This document shows positions 28,441 to 36,838 of a stretch of 64,000 nt of DNA, one piece after another. The notes beneath the pieces were generated by a model. It had not been told where the DNA came from, made no database searches, and was given only the letters and a program-made list of their open reading frames with translations. A program made the position numbers and the translations under genes. Within the stretch, counting starts at the first letter, position 1. The number at the start of each line of letters is the position of its first letter. The DNA is from Silvimonas amylolytica (lineage in GTDB: Bacteria > Pseudomonadota > Gammaproteobacteria > Burkholderiales > Chitinibacteraceae): the NCBI RefSeq assembly GCF_014645555.1, contig NZ_BMLY01000006.1:239925-303924 (forward strand). Reading direction: 5' to 3'.

Positions 28441-30189
28441 ATGAGACAGCTATTGTTGCTGCCGCTGATGGCGGCCGCTGCGCTTGCGCACGCCGATAAA
28501 GTGGTGTTCCAGGAAGATTTCAAAGGTGACCTCTCGCAATGGGTAGGTCAGAACGGAGATGGCTCCGTGCCCATGCATGGCGTGATCGTGGATGATCCGC
28601 TACGCCCCGGCGCCAAGGCGCTCAAGTTCACCAAGAAGGTTTTTGGGGGGGATCTCTTTTCCAAAACCCAGTTTGCCGAAGGCAAGAAATACACGCTGAC
28701 GTTCGATTATCTGGGCACATGTAGTTCCAGTTGCGGCGGTGTGGTGGGCTATACGGCTGATTTTCCCGGTCGTGATAACTGGCTGGCCGGTGCGGCCAAG
28801 CTGGGCGGCGGTGCCGAAGTGCTCAAAGACAACAATCAATGGAACAGCTACAGCATTGATTTCAAGAGCAAGTTCGCGTTTCACCTGGCACTGGAACACT
28901 GGGTCAATGGCTCGGGTAATCCGGGTGATTCGCTCTTTGCCAACTTCAAGCTGACAGAAAAAGATGATGCTGGTGGTGGCGATGCCAAGCCAGTCGCTGC
29001 AGCGGCTGCGGTGATCGGTGGCGTGCCAGCCCCGGCCAAACCGCAGTTTGTAGCGTATTACCCGGCATGGGCCGCTGGTCGCACACCGCCTTATTTCATC
29101 AAGAACGTGGAATCATCCGGCCTTGCCAGACAGCTCACGGTGATCAATTACGCCTTTGCCAATGTGGTCGATAACAAGTGCGTTGTGGGATACCCGGATC
29201 AGGATTACAAACTGCCGATTGATGCCGCCAATACGCTGGATGGCAAGCCGGATGCTGGCAGTAATGGTCTGTTTGGGAACTGGAACCAGATCAAACAGCT
29301 CAAGCAAAAGCATCCCAACCTGAAGGTCGTGATCTCGCTGGGCGGCTGGACATGGTCCAGATATTTCTCTGATGCCGCGCTGCCCAAGAACCGTGAAGCG
29401 TTTGTAAAGTCGTGCGTGGATACCTTTATCAAGGGCAATATCGATGGCAAGGCCGGCCTTGCGGCAGGGGTGTTTGATGGCATCGACATTGACTGGGAGT
29501 TCCCGGGCACTGCGGGTAACGAAGGCAATATCGTTCGTGATGAAGATCCAAAGAACTACACAGCGTTACTGGATGAATTCCGCAAGCAACTTGATGAGGC
29601 CAAACCGGGTTATCTGCTGACTGTGGCAGCGAGTGCGGCGGCCAATGTGTACGGCAATATCGAGAGCGAGAAGATCCAGAAATCGGTGAACTGGATCAAC
29701 TTGATGACCTATGACTTTGCCGGCCCGTGGGATAGTCAGACCGGGTATCAGTCCAACCTGTTTGCCGGCCCGAAGGATCGGCTCTCGATTGATATGGCCG
29801 TCAAGGATTACATCGACAAGGGCGTGCTGCCAGGCAAGCTGGTATTGGGTGTCCCGTTCTACGGCTATGGTTGGGTGCCGGTCAGCATGGATGCACATGG
29901 CATTCACCAGGGTGTGAAAGCCAAAGCCAAGGGCTCGACGGATGAAGGCACCGCAAGTTACGCCGAAATCAAGGCCAGGCAGGGCGATGTGTTCCGCGAC
30001 GACAAGACGCGCTCTATTGTCAAAGTGTCGGAGGGCGAAGTCTGGGTGTATGACGACCCGCAAGTCATCAAAGACAAGATCGACTACGTGAAAAAGATGA
30101 AACTGGGCGGTATGATGGCTTGGGAAGCCTCTCAGGACACGCCGGATGGCGAACTGGCCAGCACCATCTATAACGGCCTGATCAAGTAA
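28441..30189 (+). CDS. Secreted GH18 chitinase with N-terminal beta-sandwich-like domain
   Basis: This 582-residue secreted enzyme hydrolyses beta-1,4 bonds in chitin with substrate-assisted retention. A signal peptide of about 18 residues (MRQLLLLPLMAAAALAHA) is followed by a domain at about 19-165 that looks like a carbohydrate-binding or jelly-roll module (VVFQEDFKGDLSQWVG). An Asp/Gly/Ala-rich linker at about 170-195 leads to the GH18 barrel from 200 to the end. Catalytic DGIDIDWEF contains the acid Glu353; SLGGWTWS is the second GH18 block and LMTYDFAG the third. The gspFGHIJK genes 20 kb away could serve its export, which is inference. A terminator follows. Confidence 0.92.
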   Translation: MRQLLLLPLMAAAALAHADKVVFQEDFKGDLSQWVGQNGDGSVPMHGVIVDDPLRPGAKALKFTKKVFGGDLFSKTQFAEGKKYTLTFDYLGTCSSSCGGVVGYTADFPGRDNWLAGAAKLGGGAEVLKDNNQWNSYSIDFKSKFAFHLALEHWVNGSGNPGDSLFANFKLTEKDDAGGGDAKPVAAAAAVIGGVPAPAKPQFVAYYPAWAAGRTPPYFIKNVESSGLARQLTVINYAFANVVDNKCVVGYPDQDYKLPIDAANTLDGKPDAGSNGLFGNWNQIKQLKQKHPNLKVVISLGGWTWSRYFSDAALPKNREAFVKSCVDTFIKGNIDGKAGLAAGVFDGIDIDWEFPGTAGNEGNIVRDEDPKNYTALLDEFRKQLDEAKPGYLLTVAASAAANVYGNIESEKIQKSVNWINLMTYDFAGPWDSQTGYQSNLFAGPKDRLSIDMAVKDYIDKGVLPGKLVLGVPFYGYGWVPVSMDAHGIHQGVKAKAKGSTDEGTASYAEIKARQGDVFRDDKTRSIVKVSEGEVWVYDDPQVIKDKIDYVKKMKLGGMMAWEASQDTPDGELASTIYNGLIK

Positions 30190-30210
30190 CCCGCGCATTT
30201 GCGTGACCTG

Positions 30211-30240
30211 AAACGGAGGCTTTGGCCTCCGTTTTCATTT
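30211..30240 (+). terminator. Intrinsic terminator of the chitinase gene
   Basis: The arms ACGGAGGC and GCCTCCGT close on TTTG and are followed by TTTTCATTT. It lies between the chitinase stop and the L,D-transpeptidase start. Confidence 0.75.
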
Positions 30241-30267
30241 CTGCACCTCTGTTTCTGGTTATATCCC

Positions 30268-31134
30268 ATGCACATCGAGATCGACCTTGCTGCACAAACC
30301 CTTTGTTTGCATGACCAGAATCAGTTGATTCGGCAGTACATGGTCTCTACTGCGGCGGCCGGCATTGGCGAACAGCAGGGCAGCATGAAAACCCCGCGCG
30401 GGCTGCATACGGCGCGCGCCATGATCGGCCATGATTTACCATCAGGCAGTGTGCTGCGCGGGCGACGTGCGACGGGTGAAATCCATACCGCAGAACTGGG
30501 CGCGCAACATCCGGAACGAGACTGGATACTAAGCCGGATTATCTGGCTGTCTGGTCGTCAGCCCGGATTTAACCGGCTGGGGCAGGTCGACACCCTGCGC
30601 CGGTATATCTACATCCATGGCACGCCGGATGACCAACCCATGGGTGTGCCAGGTTCGCATGGCTGTGTCCGCATGCGCAATGCAGATGTGATTGATCTGT
30701 TTGAGCGCATTCGCCCAGGCATTGACGTGCTGATCCTGGAAGACGCCTCGGCCCGGCTGCGCCACTACACGGCTGAGGTGCCGGTCAGCGCGATGGCCGC
30801 ATTGCAAGCGCGCCTTGCCGCCCCGCAATTGGCTTTGCCTGCATCGCCGGTCGCTTCTGATGATCATCTGGCGTGGGCGTTGTGGCAGGGCGATGGTCAA
30901 TTGCTGGCGTTGGCGCATCTGCAAGCGGGCTCAGGTCTGCATATCTGGCAGCAACCCCAGGAAGGGCAGCCTGCGTGGTTTGCATTGTGGCCGCAAGCAG
31001 AGCGCGCGGCTCTGGCGCGCGGCTGGCGGGAAGTGCGTCTGCTATTGCCTGCCGACCAAAGTGCACCGGCAGGGTTTGAGGAGATCCGCACGCTGCCAGA
31101 GGCCGTTCTGTGGCGCTACTGGCTGGCGGCCTGA
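30268..31134 (+). CDS. L,D-transpeptidase (YkuD) with extra C-terminal domain
   Basis: This 288-residue protein starts at the ATG at 30268 and has a YkuD catalytic domain over residues 1-~165. The active-site Cys133 lies in PGSHGCVRMRNADV, preceded by IYIHGTPDDQP; such enzymes form 3-3 cross-links or attach proteins to peptidoglycan. No signal peptide or membrane helix is seen, which is odd for a wall enzyme. Residues about 175-288 are a separate Ala/Leu-rich domain ending ERAALARGWREVRLLL and AGFEEIRTLPEAVLW, which faintly resembles a GNAT acetyltransferase core. The domain's identity is uncertain. The upstream terminator suggests its own promoter. Confidence 0.78.
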   Translation: MHIEIDLAAQTLCLHDQNQLIRQYMVSTAAAGIGEQQGSMKTPRGLHTARAMIGHDLPSGSVLRGRRATGEIHTAELGAQHPERDWILSRIIWLSGRQPGFNRLGQVDTLRRYIYIHGTPDDQPMGVPGSHGCVRMRNADVIDLFERIRPGIDVLILEDASARLRHYTAEVPVSAMAALQARLAAPQLALPASPVASDDHLAWALWQGDGQLLALAHLQAGSGLHIWQQPQEGQPAWFALWPQAERAALARGWREVRLLLPADQSAPAGFEEIRTLPEAVLWRYWLAA

Positions 31135-31136
31135 AC

Positions 31137-33062
31137 TTATTTTGCAGCGGATACCAGGGCGGGTGCTTTGGGGACATCAATGCACGCCTGCGCCATTTCC
31201 TCATAAGCGTAGAACGTCTGATCTGCAGTTTCGACGATCGCCGGCGGGCTGTCTCGCAAATCAAAGGGGCTCGACATCACGGCAGCCATGATCTGTGCAT
31301 GAGGTAGACGTTCGCGGAATTTGCTGATGAGATCATCGAACATTTCCCGTTCTTTTTCCGGGATCACGCTGATCAGAAACACCATGGCGACGATATCCGG
31401 ATTGACCTCATCCGGAATGGGTCCCTGCAAATCTTCCAGCGATAAATGACGGCCATCAATGTGCTGCGTGCGCAAAATACGCACGAGGATTTCTGCGGCC
31501 AGTTCATCGCCAGCGGACCCCAGGCCGATGGCCAGCACGACTGAACCCAACGGCGCATTGACCGGGCCTTGCCAGCGACCGGTTTGTTGTTCGCGGCGCG
31601 CACGCAACTGACGGCCCAGATTGGTTTCTTCCAGCACGGACTGGCGTTGCCGGCGCGGCCCTTTGGTGGTTTTGCCCGAACCGCTCAAGGTTTCGATCAC
31701 CGTCCCAATCACTGTCCCCACGCGCTTTTGTTCCACATGAGAAATACTCTTGCCCGCGTAATCAATGGCCAGCATATGCAGCGCAGGGAGCAACACGGTA
31801 TCGCAATACACCGCCAGCGGTTTGCGTTTGAGAAAGGCACGGGCACTGGCAATGATTTCTTCTGCATCGCCAGAGAGTGCGCGCTGGTAGAAGTTCTCTG
31901 GCATGGTCAGCGCAGGCACCTCACCCAGCAGGATTTCCAGGAAATTGAGTGCTTTGATGTAGCGACCGGCCACCACCAGACACAGGGTCAGCGGCGTCGA
32001 CAGCACCAGTCCGACCGGGCCCCAGATCCAGCTCCAGAAAATAGCAGCAATCACCACAGAAAGCGGCGACAAGCCGGTTGTGTGGCCATACAACTGGGGC
32101 TCGACCAATTGTGCTACCAGCACCTCGATCAGCAGAAACAAGCCCAGCGTCAACACGGCCATTTCCCAGCCCGGGGTGATCGCCGCCGCCAGCAAAGTGG
32201 CGCAGAACGCGGCAATCCACACGCCCACATAAGGCACAAAGCGCAAGACCGCGGCCATCACACCCCAGAGCAATGCCTGTGACAGGCCAATCAGGCTTAA
32301 ACCCAGCCAGATCAGCGTTCCCACGGCCAGGTTGACCGCAAACTGCGACACAAAAAACCGCGATAAACGCGTACCTGCATCGTTGACTGCAATGGTCGTG
32401 GCACGCAGATCGTCCGAACCGATGAGCCGAATCAGCCGGTCACGCAATGCTTCGTGTTCAAGCAGCACAAAAATCAGCACCACAAACACAATGCCTGCGG
32501 TTTCCAGCGGGCCCCAGACTGAACCGGCAATTCGCGTCAGCAGGGTAAATGGGCTGGGTGCGCTTTCTTGAATGGTGACGGGGAGGGGTTTAGTCCGGAC
32601 GTCTGGCGAGACCAGCGCGTTGGCATCTGCATCCGGCGTGGACTCATCATTTTTGGCGAACATCTGGGAGATCACCCGATTGGCCTGCCCGGTGACCAGA
32701 TTGAGCTTGCCCAGCGTCATTTCATCCAGCGTAACAACTTTGCTGCGGATGGTGTCTTCGTACTGCGGCAGGCTGGCTGCCATGTGAATCACCTGCAGAC
32801 CAATCACCAGTCCGACGAAAGTGAGCGCGACCGATAAACCCGACACCGCCACGACAATGGAACCCACCTGACCCAGACCAAAGCGACGTAACCGGCGAAT
32901 CAATGGCGCGATCAACAAGCTAAGGATGATCGCCAGCGTAATCGGAATCAGCACATCGCGGCCAAAGTACAGCAGGCCCAGGACTGTGGCGGAACCCAGA
33001 ATCTGGGCGAGTTTGTTGGTTGGGGGCGAATCGTTCTTGAACACATTACGGACAGCATTCAT
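31137..33062 (-). CDS. AI-2E/PerM-family permease with long cytoplasmic C-terminal domain
   Basis: This 641-residue protein, from the ATG at 33062, belongs to the AI-2E family transporters, which export or exchange small molecules or ions; the autoinducer role is shown only for one member. The first 360 residues contain about eight membrane helices, with family blocks SRFFVSQFAVNLAVGTLIWLGL and FVPYVGVWIAAFCATL. Most family members end near residue 350-400; this one continues with about 240 soluble residues including VVLAIGLGSAGDELAAEILVRIL, which resembles a Rossmann or B12-binding-type fold. An upstream TTG at 33116 is a less likely start. It is convergent with the transpeptidase. Confidence 0.85.
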   Translation of the reverse strand: MNAVRNVFKNDSPPTNKLAQILGSATVLGLLYFGRDVLIPITLAIILSLLIAPLIRRLRRFGLGQVGSIVVAVSGLSVALTFVGLVIGLQVIHMAASLPQYEDTIRSKVVTLDEMTLGKLNLVTGQANRVISQMFAKNDESTPDADANALVSPDVRTKPLPVTIQESAPSPFTLLTRIAGSVWGPLETAGIVFVVLIFVLLEHEALRDRLIRLIGSDDLRATTIAVNDAGTRLSRFFVSQFAVNLAVGTLIWLGLSLIGLSQALLWGVMAAVLRFVPYVGVWIAAFCATLLAAAITPGWEMAVLTLGLFLLIEVLVAQLVEPQLYGHTTGLSPLSVVIAAIFWSWIWGPVGLVLSTPLTLCLVVAGRYIKALNFLEILLGEVPALTMPENFYQRALSGDAEEIIASARAFLKRKPLAVYCDTVLLPALHMLAIDYAGKSISHVEQKRVGTVIGTVIETLSGSGKTTKGPRRQRQSVLEETNLGRQLRARREQQTGRWQGPVNAPLGSVVLAIGLGSAGDELAAEILVRILRTQHIDGRHLSLEDLQGPIPDEVNPDIVAMVFLISVIPEKEREMFDDLISKFRERLPHAQIMAAVMSSPFDLRDSPPAIVETADQTFYAYEEMAQACIDVPKAPALVSAAK

Positions 33063-33508
33063 TGGGCGGTAATCCGGGTGGAGTTCTGTGCTGCAGATAT
33101 TGCGGGTATGGCGCAAATCAATACGCGTGCCCGTGAATTTATCGCTTCGTCATGACGGCGGCAAATGCGGAGTGAATCTTTTTGCAGTTTACGGGCTGAT
33201 CTCATGCACGCGCTGCCCCGGTTGACGGTCAACCCGCTACGTCTGGCGTGTGGCGGGATTCAGCGTTTGAAAAGGGGTGAAACCCCGTCACGGTGTCGTG
33301 ATTAATTTCAGAAATTGAAAATATACCGTTTGTATTTTTTGGGTGTTTGTCCGGTATGTATGTCAGGGAGGTGTGTGTTAGGTGTAACAAAAACGAAACG
33401 CCATGTCTGAACCGGCCCCGCTTTGAGGTTCACGCAAATGGATATGTCCACTCCACATAGCAGGGTCTAAATCCTGGATCAACAGGTTCGATTTTCATGG
33501 AGCTCCAA
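33063..33508. other. Intergenic region with palindromes upstream of the alkylsulfatase
   Basis: No gene is supported in this divergent region of about 450 bases. Three symmetrical elements stand out: GGTTGAC-G-GTCAACC at 33220-33234, a GGGGT-GAA-ACCCC hairpin near 33276-33288, and TTTCA-GAAAT-TGAAA near 33306-33320, followed by an AT-rich patch up to about 33345. They could be operators or a leader structure. The ribosome site GGAG of the sulfatase is at 33499-33502. Confidence 0.45.
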
Positions 33509-35470
33509 ATGAGACCGCTTACGAGAACATTGCTGGCATCAAGCATGCCGCTGGCTTTGGGCACCGCCCTTGCCGAAGGCCCCAAGCCGGCGACCAGCTT
33601 TACCAAAGCTGAGAATCAGAAGTTGCTGGACTACCTGCCGTTTGATAACAAGCAAGACTTTGACGATGTCAAACGCGGTTTTATTGCTGATTTGCCTTCT
33701 CCAGTGATCAAGGGCGATAAGGGCAATACGGTGATCGATTTGGCGCAGTTCGACTTCCTCAAGCAACAGGGCCCGGCGCCAGACACGGTGAACCCTAGCT
33801 TGTGGCGGCAAGAGCAATTGCTCTCGGTGCGCGGCTTGTTCAAGGTGGTCGACGGTGTTTATCAGGTCCGCAACATTGATCTGGCCAACATCAGTTTTAT
33901 TCGCGGCAAAACCGGCTGGGTGATTATTGATCCGCTGACCTCGGTCGAAACCGCCAAGGCTGCGCTGGATCTCATCAACGCCAAGGTAGAAAAACTGCCG
34001 GTAACCGGGGTGATCTTCACCCACAGTCACGTGGATCACTTCGCCGGCATCCGCGGCGTGGTGAAGGAAGAGGACGTCCGCTCGGGCAAGATTCCGGTGG
34101 TGGCACCGGAGGGCTTCATGGAAGAAGCCGTGAGCGAAAACGTGTTTGCCGGTAATGTCATGAGCCGTCGCGCCTCGTACATGTACGGCAACCTGCTGCC
34201 GAAGAACCCGCAAGGCGCGGTAGGCGCAGGTCTGGGCCTGACCACTGCGGCTGGGACCATTACCCTGTTCGAGCCGAGCAAGTTGATCCAGAAGACCGGC
34301 GAAAAGATGACCATTGATGGCATTGACGTGGTCTTCCAGATGGCGCCAAGCACGGAAGCGCCGGCAGAAATGCTGTTCTACTTCCCGCAGTTCAAGCTGA
34401 TTGATCTGGCCGAAGACGCCACCCACACCCTGCACAACCTGTTGACCATGCGTGGCGCCAAGGTGCGTGATGCCTCCAAGTGGGGCAAGACGCTGGATAC
34501 CACGCTGGATCTGTGGGGCAAGGATGCCGTCGTATCCATGAGCAGCCACCACTGGCCACAGTGGGGCAATGATCGCGTGGTCAAACATCTGGAAGACCAG
34601 CGTGATCTGTACAAGTACATCAACGATCAAGTGCTGCGTATGGCCAATGAAGGCCTGACCATGCATGAAATTGCTGACCAGTTTGTACTACCGGATAGCC
34701 TGGCCAAAGAGTTCTACAACCGTGGTTACTATGGCGATCTGAAGCACAATGTGCGTTCGACATACCAGTTCTATCAAGGCTGGTGGGATGGCAATCCGGC
34801 CAATCTGAACCCGTTGCCGCCGGTGGAAGAAGGCAAGAAGTATGTCGAGATGATCGGCGTGGACAAGATGATGGCCACCGCCAAGGCGGCCTTTGACAAG
34901 GGTGATTATCGCTGGTCGGCCACCGTGACCAACAAGATCGTGTTTGCCCAGCCTGACAACCAGGCCGCCAAAAACCTGGAAGCCGATGCACTGGAACAAA
35001 TGGGTTATCAGGCCGAGTCTGGCCCCGCCCGGGACTTCTATCTGTCTGGTGCGCAGGAATTGCGTAACGGCATCCAGAAAGCCGCCACACCCAACACCAG
35101 TTCACCGGACATCATCCGTGGCATGACCACAGAAATGTTCCTCGACTTCCTGGGCGTACATTTCAACGGGCCGAAGCTGGGCGATCATACCTACCACTTC
35201 AACCTGATCTTCCCGGATACCAAAGAGAAGTTCACTTTGTATGCAGAGAATGGCGTGCTGGGCTACAGCAAGGACAAGCAGTATGACAAGGCTGATGCCA
35301 CCATCACCTTGAACCGCACCACGCTGGACAAGATCGCCCTGGGTCAGTTGAAGCTGGGCAATCTGTCTGAAACCGGCGAAGTGAAATTTGACGGCAGCAA
35401 GGCCAAGTTCAACGAACTGGTAACTTACTTCGACAAGTTTGATTTCTGGTTCCCGATTGCTGCGCCGTAA
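33509..35470 (+). CDS. Secreted alkyl/aryl-sulfatase, metallo-beta-lactamase type (SdsA1-like)
   Basis: This protein is a class III alkylsulfatase that hydrolyses primary sulfate esters such as dodecyl sulfate, releasing sulfate and alcohol. The ATG at 33509, six bases after GGAG, gives a 653-residue precursor with a signal peptide to about Ala19 (LALGTALA/EG). The zinc motif THSHVDHFAG is at about residues 170-179. SSHHWPQWGN and a dimerisation region follow, and the C-terminal SCP-2-like domain covers about 525-650. Expected location is the periplasm. The nearby importer/flavoprotein cluster could point to a sulfur-scavenging neighbourhood, but they are separate transcription units. Confidence 0.9.
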   Translation: MRPLTRTLLASSMPLALGTALAEGPKPATSFTKAENQKLLDYLPFDNKQDFDDVKRGFIADLPSPVIKGDKGNTVIDLAQFDFLKQQGPAPDTVNPSLWRQEQLLSVRGLFKVVDGVYQVRNIDLANISFIRGKTGWVIIDPLTSVETAKAALDLINAKVEKLPVTGVIFTHSHVDHFAGIRGVVKEEDVRSGKIPVVAPEGFMEEAVSENVFAGNVMSRRASYMYGNLLPKNPQGAVGAGLGLTTAAGTITLFEPSKLIQKTGEKMTIDGIDVVFQMAPSTEAPAEMLFYFPQFKLIDLAEDATHTLHNLLTMRGAKVRDASKWGKTLDTTLDLWGKDAVVSMSSHHWPQWGNDRVVKHLEDQRDLYKYINDQVLRMANEGLTMHEIADQFVLPDSLAKEFYNRGYYGDLKHNVRSTYQFYQGWWDGNPANLNPLPPVEEGKKYVEMIGVDKMMATAKAAFDKGDYRWSATVTNKIVFAQPDNQAAKNLEADALEQMGYQAESGPARDFYLSGAQELRNGIQKAATPNTSSPDIIRGMTTEMFLDFLGVHFNGPKLGDHTYHFNLIFPDTKEKFTLYAENGVLGYSKDKQYDKADATITLNRTTLDKIALGQLKLGNLSETGEVKFDGSKAKFNELVTYFDKFDFWFPIAAP

Positions 35471-35500
35471 TGGGTTGGCGCCGGTGAACCTGCGGTGACG

Positions 35501-35533
35501 AAAAGGCGGTCAGCCCTGCTGACCGCCTTTTTC
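35501..35533. terminator. Bidirectional intrinsic terminator
   Basis: The arms AAGGCGGTCAG and CTGACCGCCTT close on CCCTG-type loop bases, with As before and Ts after. It lies between the convergent alkylsulfatase and outer-membrane protein genes. Confidence 0.88.
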
Positions 35534-35539
35534 AATGCA

Positions 35540-36505
35540 TCAGAAACTCACTGCCAGCCCGACAGACACGCCAGATACATTGTTGCCGAATACATAGCGC
35601 GCCACCAATCGGGTACGGGTCACGATGATGTCGTATTTGCTGGAATCCAGCTCGAAACCCGCGCCGAGCGACGTCAGGTAATCAAAGCCCAGCGCGCCGC
35701 GTAACTGCCCCAGATATTCCGTGTGGGCAAATTCCAGGACATAACGGATCGGCCGGTCAAGCGCGGTAAAGCCCGTCGGTGCCCGGTAACGCGCCCAGAC
35801 GCCAAGGCTCTGCGCGACGGCGCGGCCCTGGACCGCAGTATCTGAGTCAAAACTCTGCAAAACGATATTGGAATACCGCAATTCCACTTCTTGCTCGCGC
35901 TCCGGCTTGAAGTCTTCGTACACCATCATCAGCGAGCCGCCCAGGCCGTAGGCGTTGAGCGTGCCGCCATCCAGAAACTGGATATCACGGTCAGTCCGGT
36001 GATTGACGATCCACTGGCCGGCGTACAAATCGCTGACCACCTTGCCTAGCGCAATATTGAAAATCGGGCGGATCTTGATGTATTCGGACACAGGGAAATC
36101 CCAACCGATACCGCCGCTGACGTTGACGGTATTCCAGCGCAGCGGCAGAAAGCGGTCATCACTTCCGTCAGTTGCCACAAACGTCGGATCGTAACGCGTG
36201 TAGGCGGCCACACCTTCCAGATAGAGCGGCGTCGTATCACTGATCGTTGCGCCGCCGCCAAGCTGGGTAGACCACAAGCCAGGATTGCCGGTACTGCCAT
36301 TGCTGATGGAGAGCGAACTGGTTGTGACATCGGGTACGACTGAATAACCAATCAGCGCTACAACGGCATTGGCATTGCGCTCCACGCTCGTACCAATCAC
36401 CCGGAATGGCGGCGCGGCGCGCACCGGGGTGCTCAACAACGCTGTGGCGATTGCAACAAGTACAACTGAGGACGGCCAGGCTGCGCGGCGAAGCTGCGTA
36501 GGCAT
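35540..36505 (-). CDS. Predicted outer-membrane beta-barrel protein, unknown function
   Basis: From the ATG at 36505 this gives 321 residues with a signal peptide of about 30 (RRAAWPSSVVLVAIATALLS...VRA). The rest alternates hydrophobic and polar residues in short strands, such as EQEVELRYSNIVLQSF, IRYVLEFAHTEY and IIVTRTRLVARYVFG, and ends in Phe (VGLAVSF), the usual last residue of outer-membrane barrels. I do not recognise the family; a Solitary-outer-membrane-autotransporter-like barrel or surface porin is possible. The start is uncertain because no clear ribosome site precedes it; a GTG at 36559 is also open. Confidence 0.65.
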   Translation of the reverse strand: MPTQLRRAAWPSSVVLVAIATALLSTPVRAAPPFRVIGTSVERNANAVVALIGYSVVPDVTTSSLSISNGSTGNPGLWSTQLGGGATISDTTPLYLEGVAAYTRYDPTFVATDGSDDRFLPLRWNTVNVSGGIGWDFPVSEYIKIRPIFNIALGKVVSDLYAGQWIVNHRTDRDIQFLDGGTLNAYGLGGSLMMVYEDFKPEREQEVELRYSNIVLQSFDSDTAVQGRAVAQSLGVWARYRAPTGFTALDRPIRYVLEFAHTEYLGQLRGALGFDYLTSLGAGFELDSSKYDIIVTRTRLVARYVFGNNVSGVSVGLAVSF

Positions 36506-36838
36506 GAAGGAAGTGCCCCCTGGTGGCGGTGTTGTTGCCGGTGCTCGGCGAGCAGGCACCTCTATCTATAGAAGAGTCGTCAGCGCTGTGCAAACCGGGG
36601 TGCGTGGCAACGCGGGCAAGCGTGGTCAAGGGCGTCGGGGAGGTGTGTGAAATCGCGCACATTGTGCTGGATGGTGTTTGATTTCGAGCAATCTGTTTGC
36701 CGGGTGAGGTCTGCGCGTCAACGCAAATATAAAACCGGTTTTTTTGCAGGCTTATGAATTCATTGTGTTTTTATGGTTTCTTGGGTGCGTGGCACAGCGC
36801 TTGCTATGACATGACCTGTCATAACAGGTTGCTACGTC
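36506..36838. other. Divergent intergenic region upstream of gntR
   Basis: No gene is supported. The 333 bases separate the barrel-protein gene and the gntR gene. The right half is AT-rich (36721-36780), as expected for the gntR promoter, and ends in the operator palindrome at 36805-36823. I could not fix a convincing -35/-10 pair. Confidence 0.5.
36805..36823. promoter_or_regulatory. Putative GntR operator palindrome
   Basis: TATGACA-TGACC-TGTCATA is a perfect 7-base inverted repeat with a 5-base spacer, centred 25 bases before the gntR start. Its size and symmetry suit a HutC/GntR dimer, so autoregulation of the whole operon is inferred. Confidence 0.65.
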
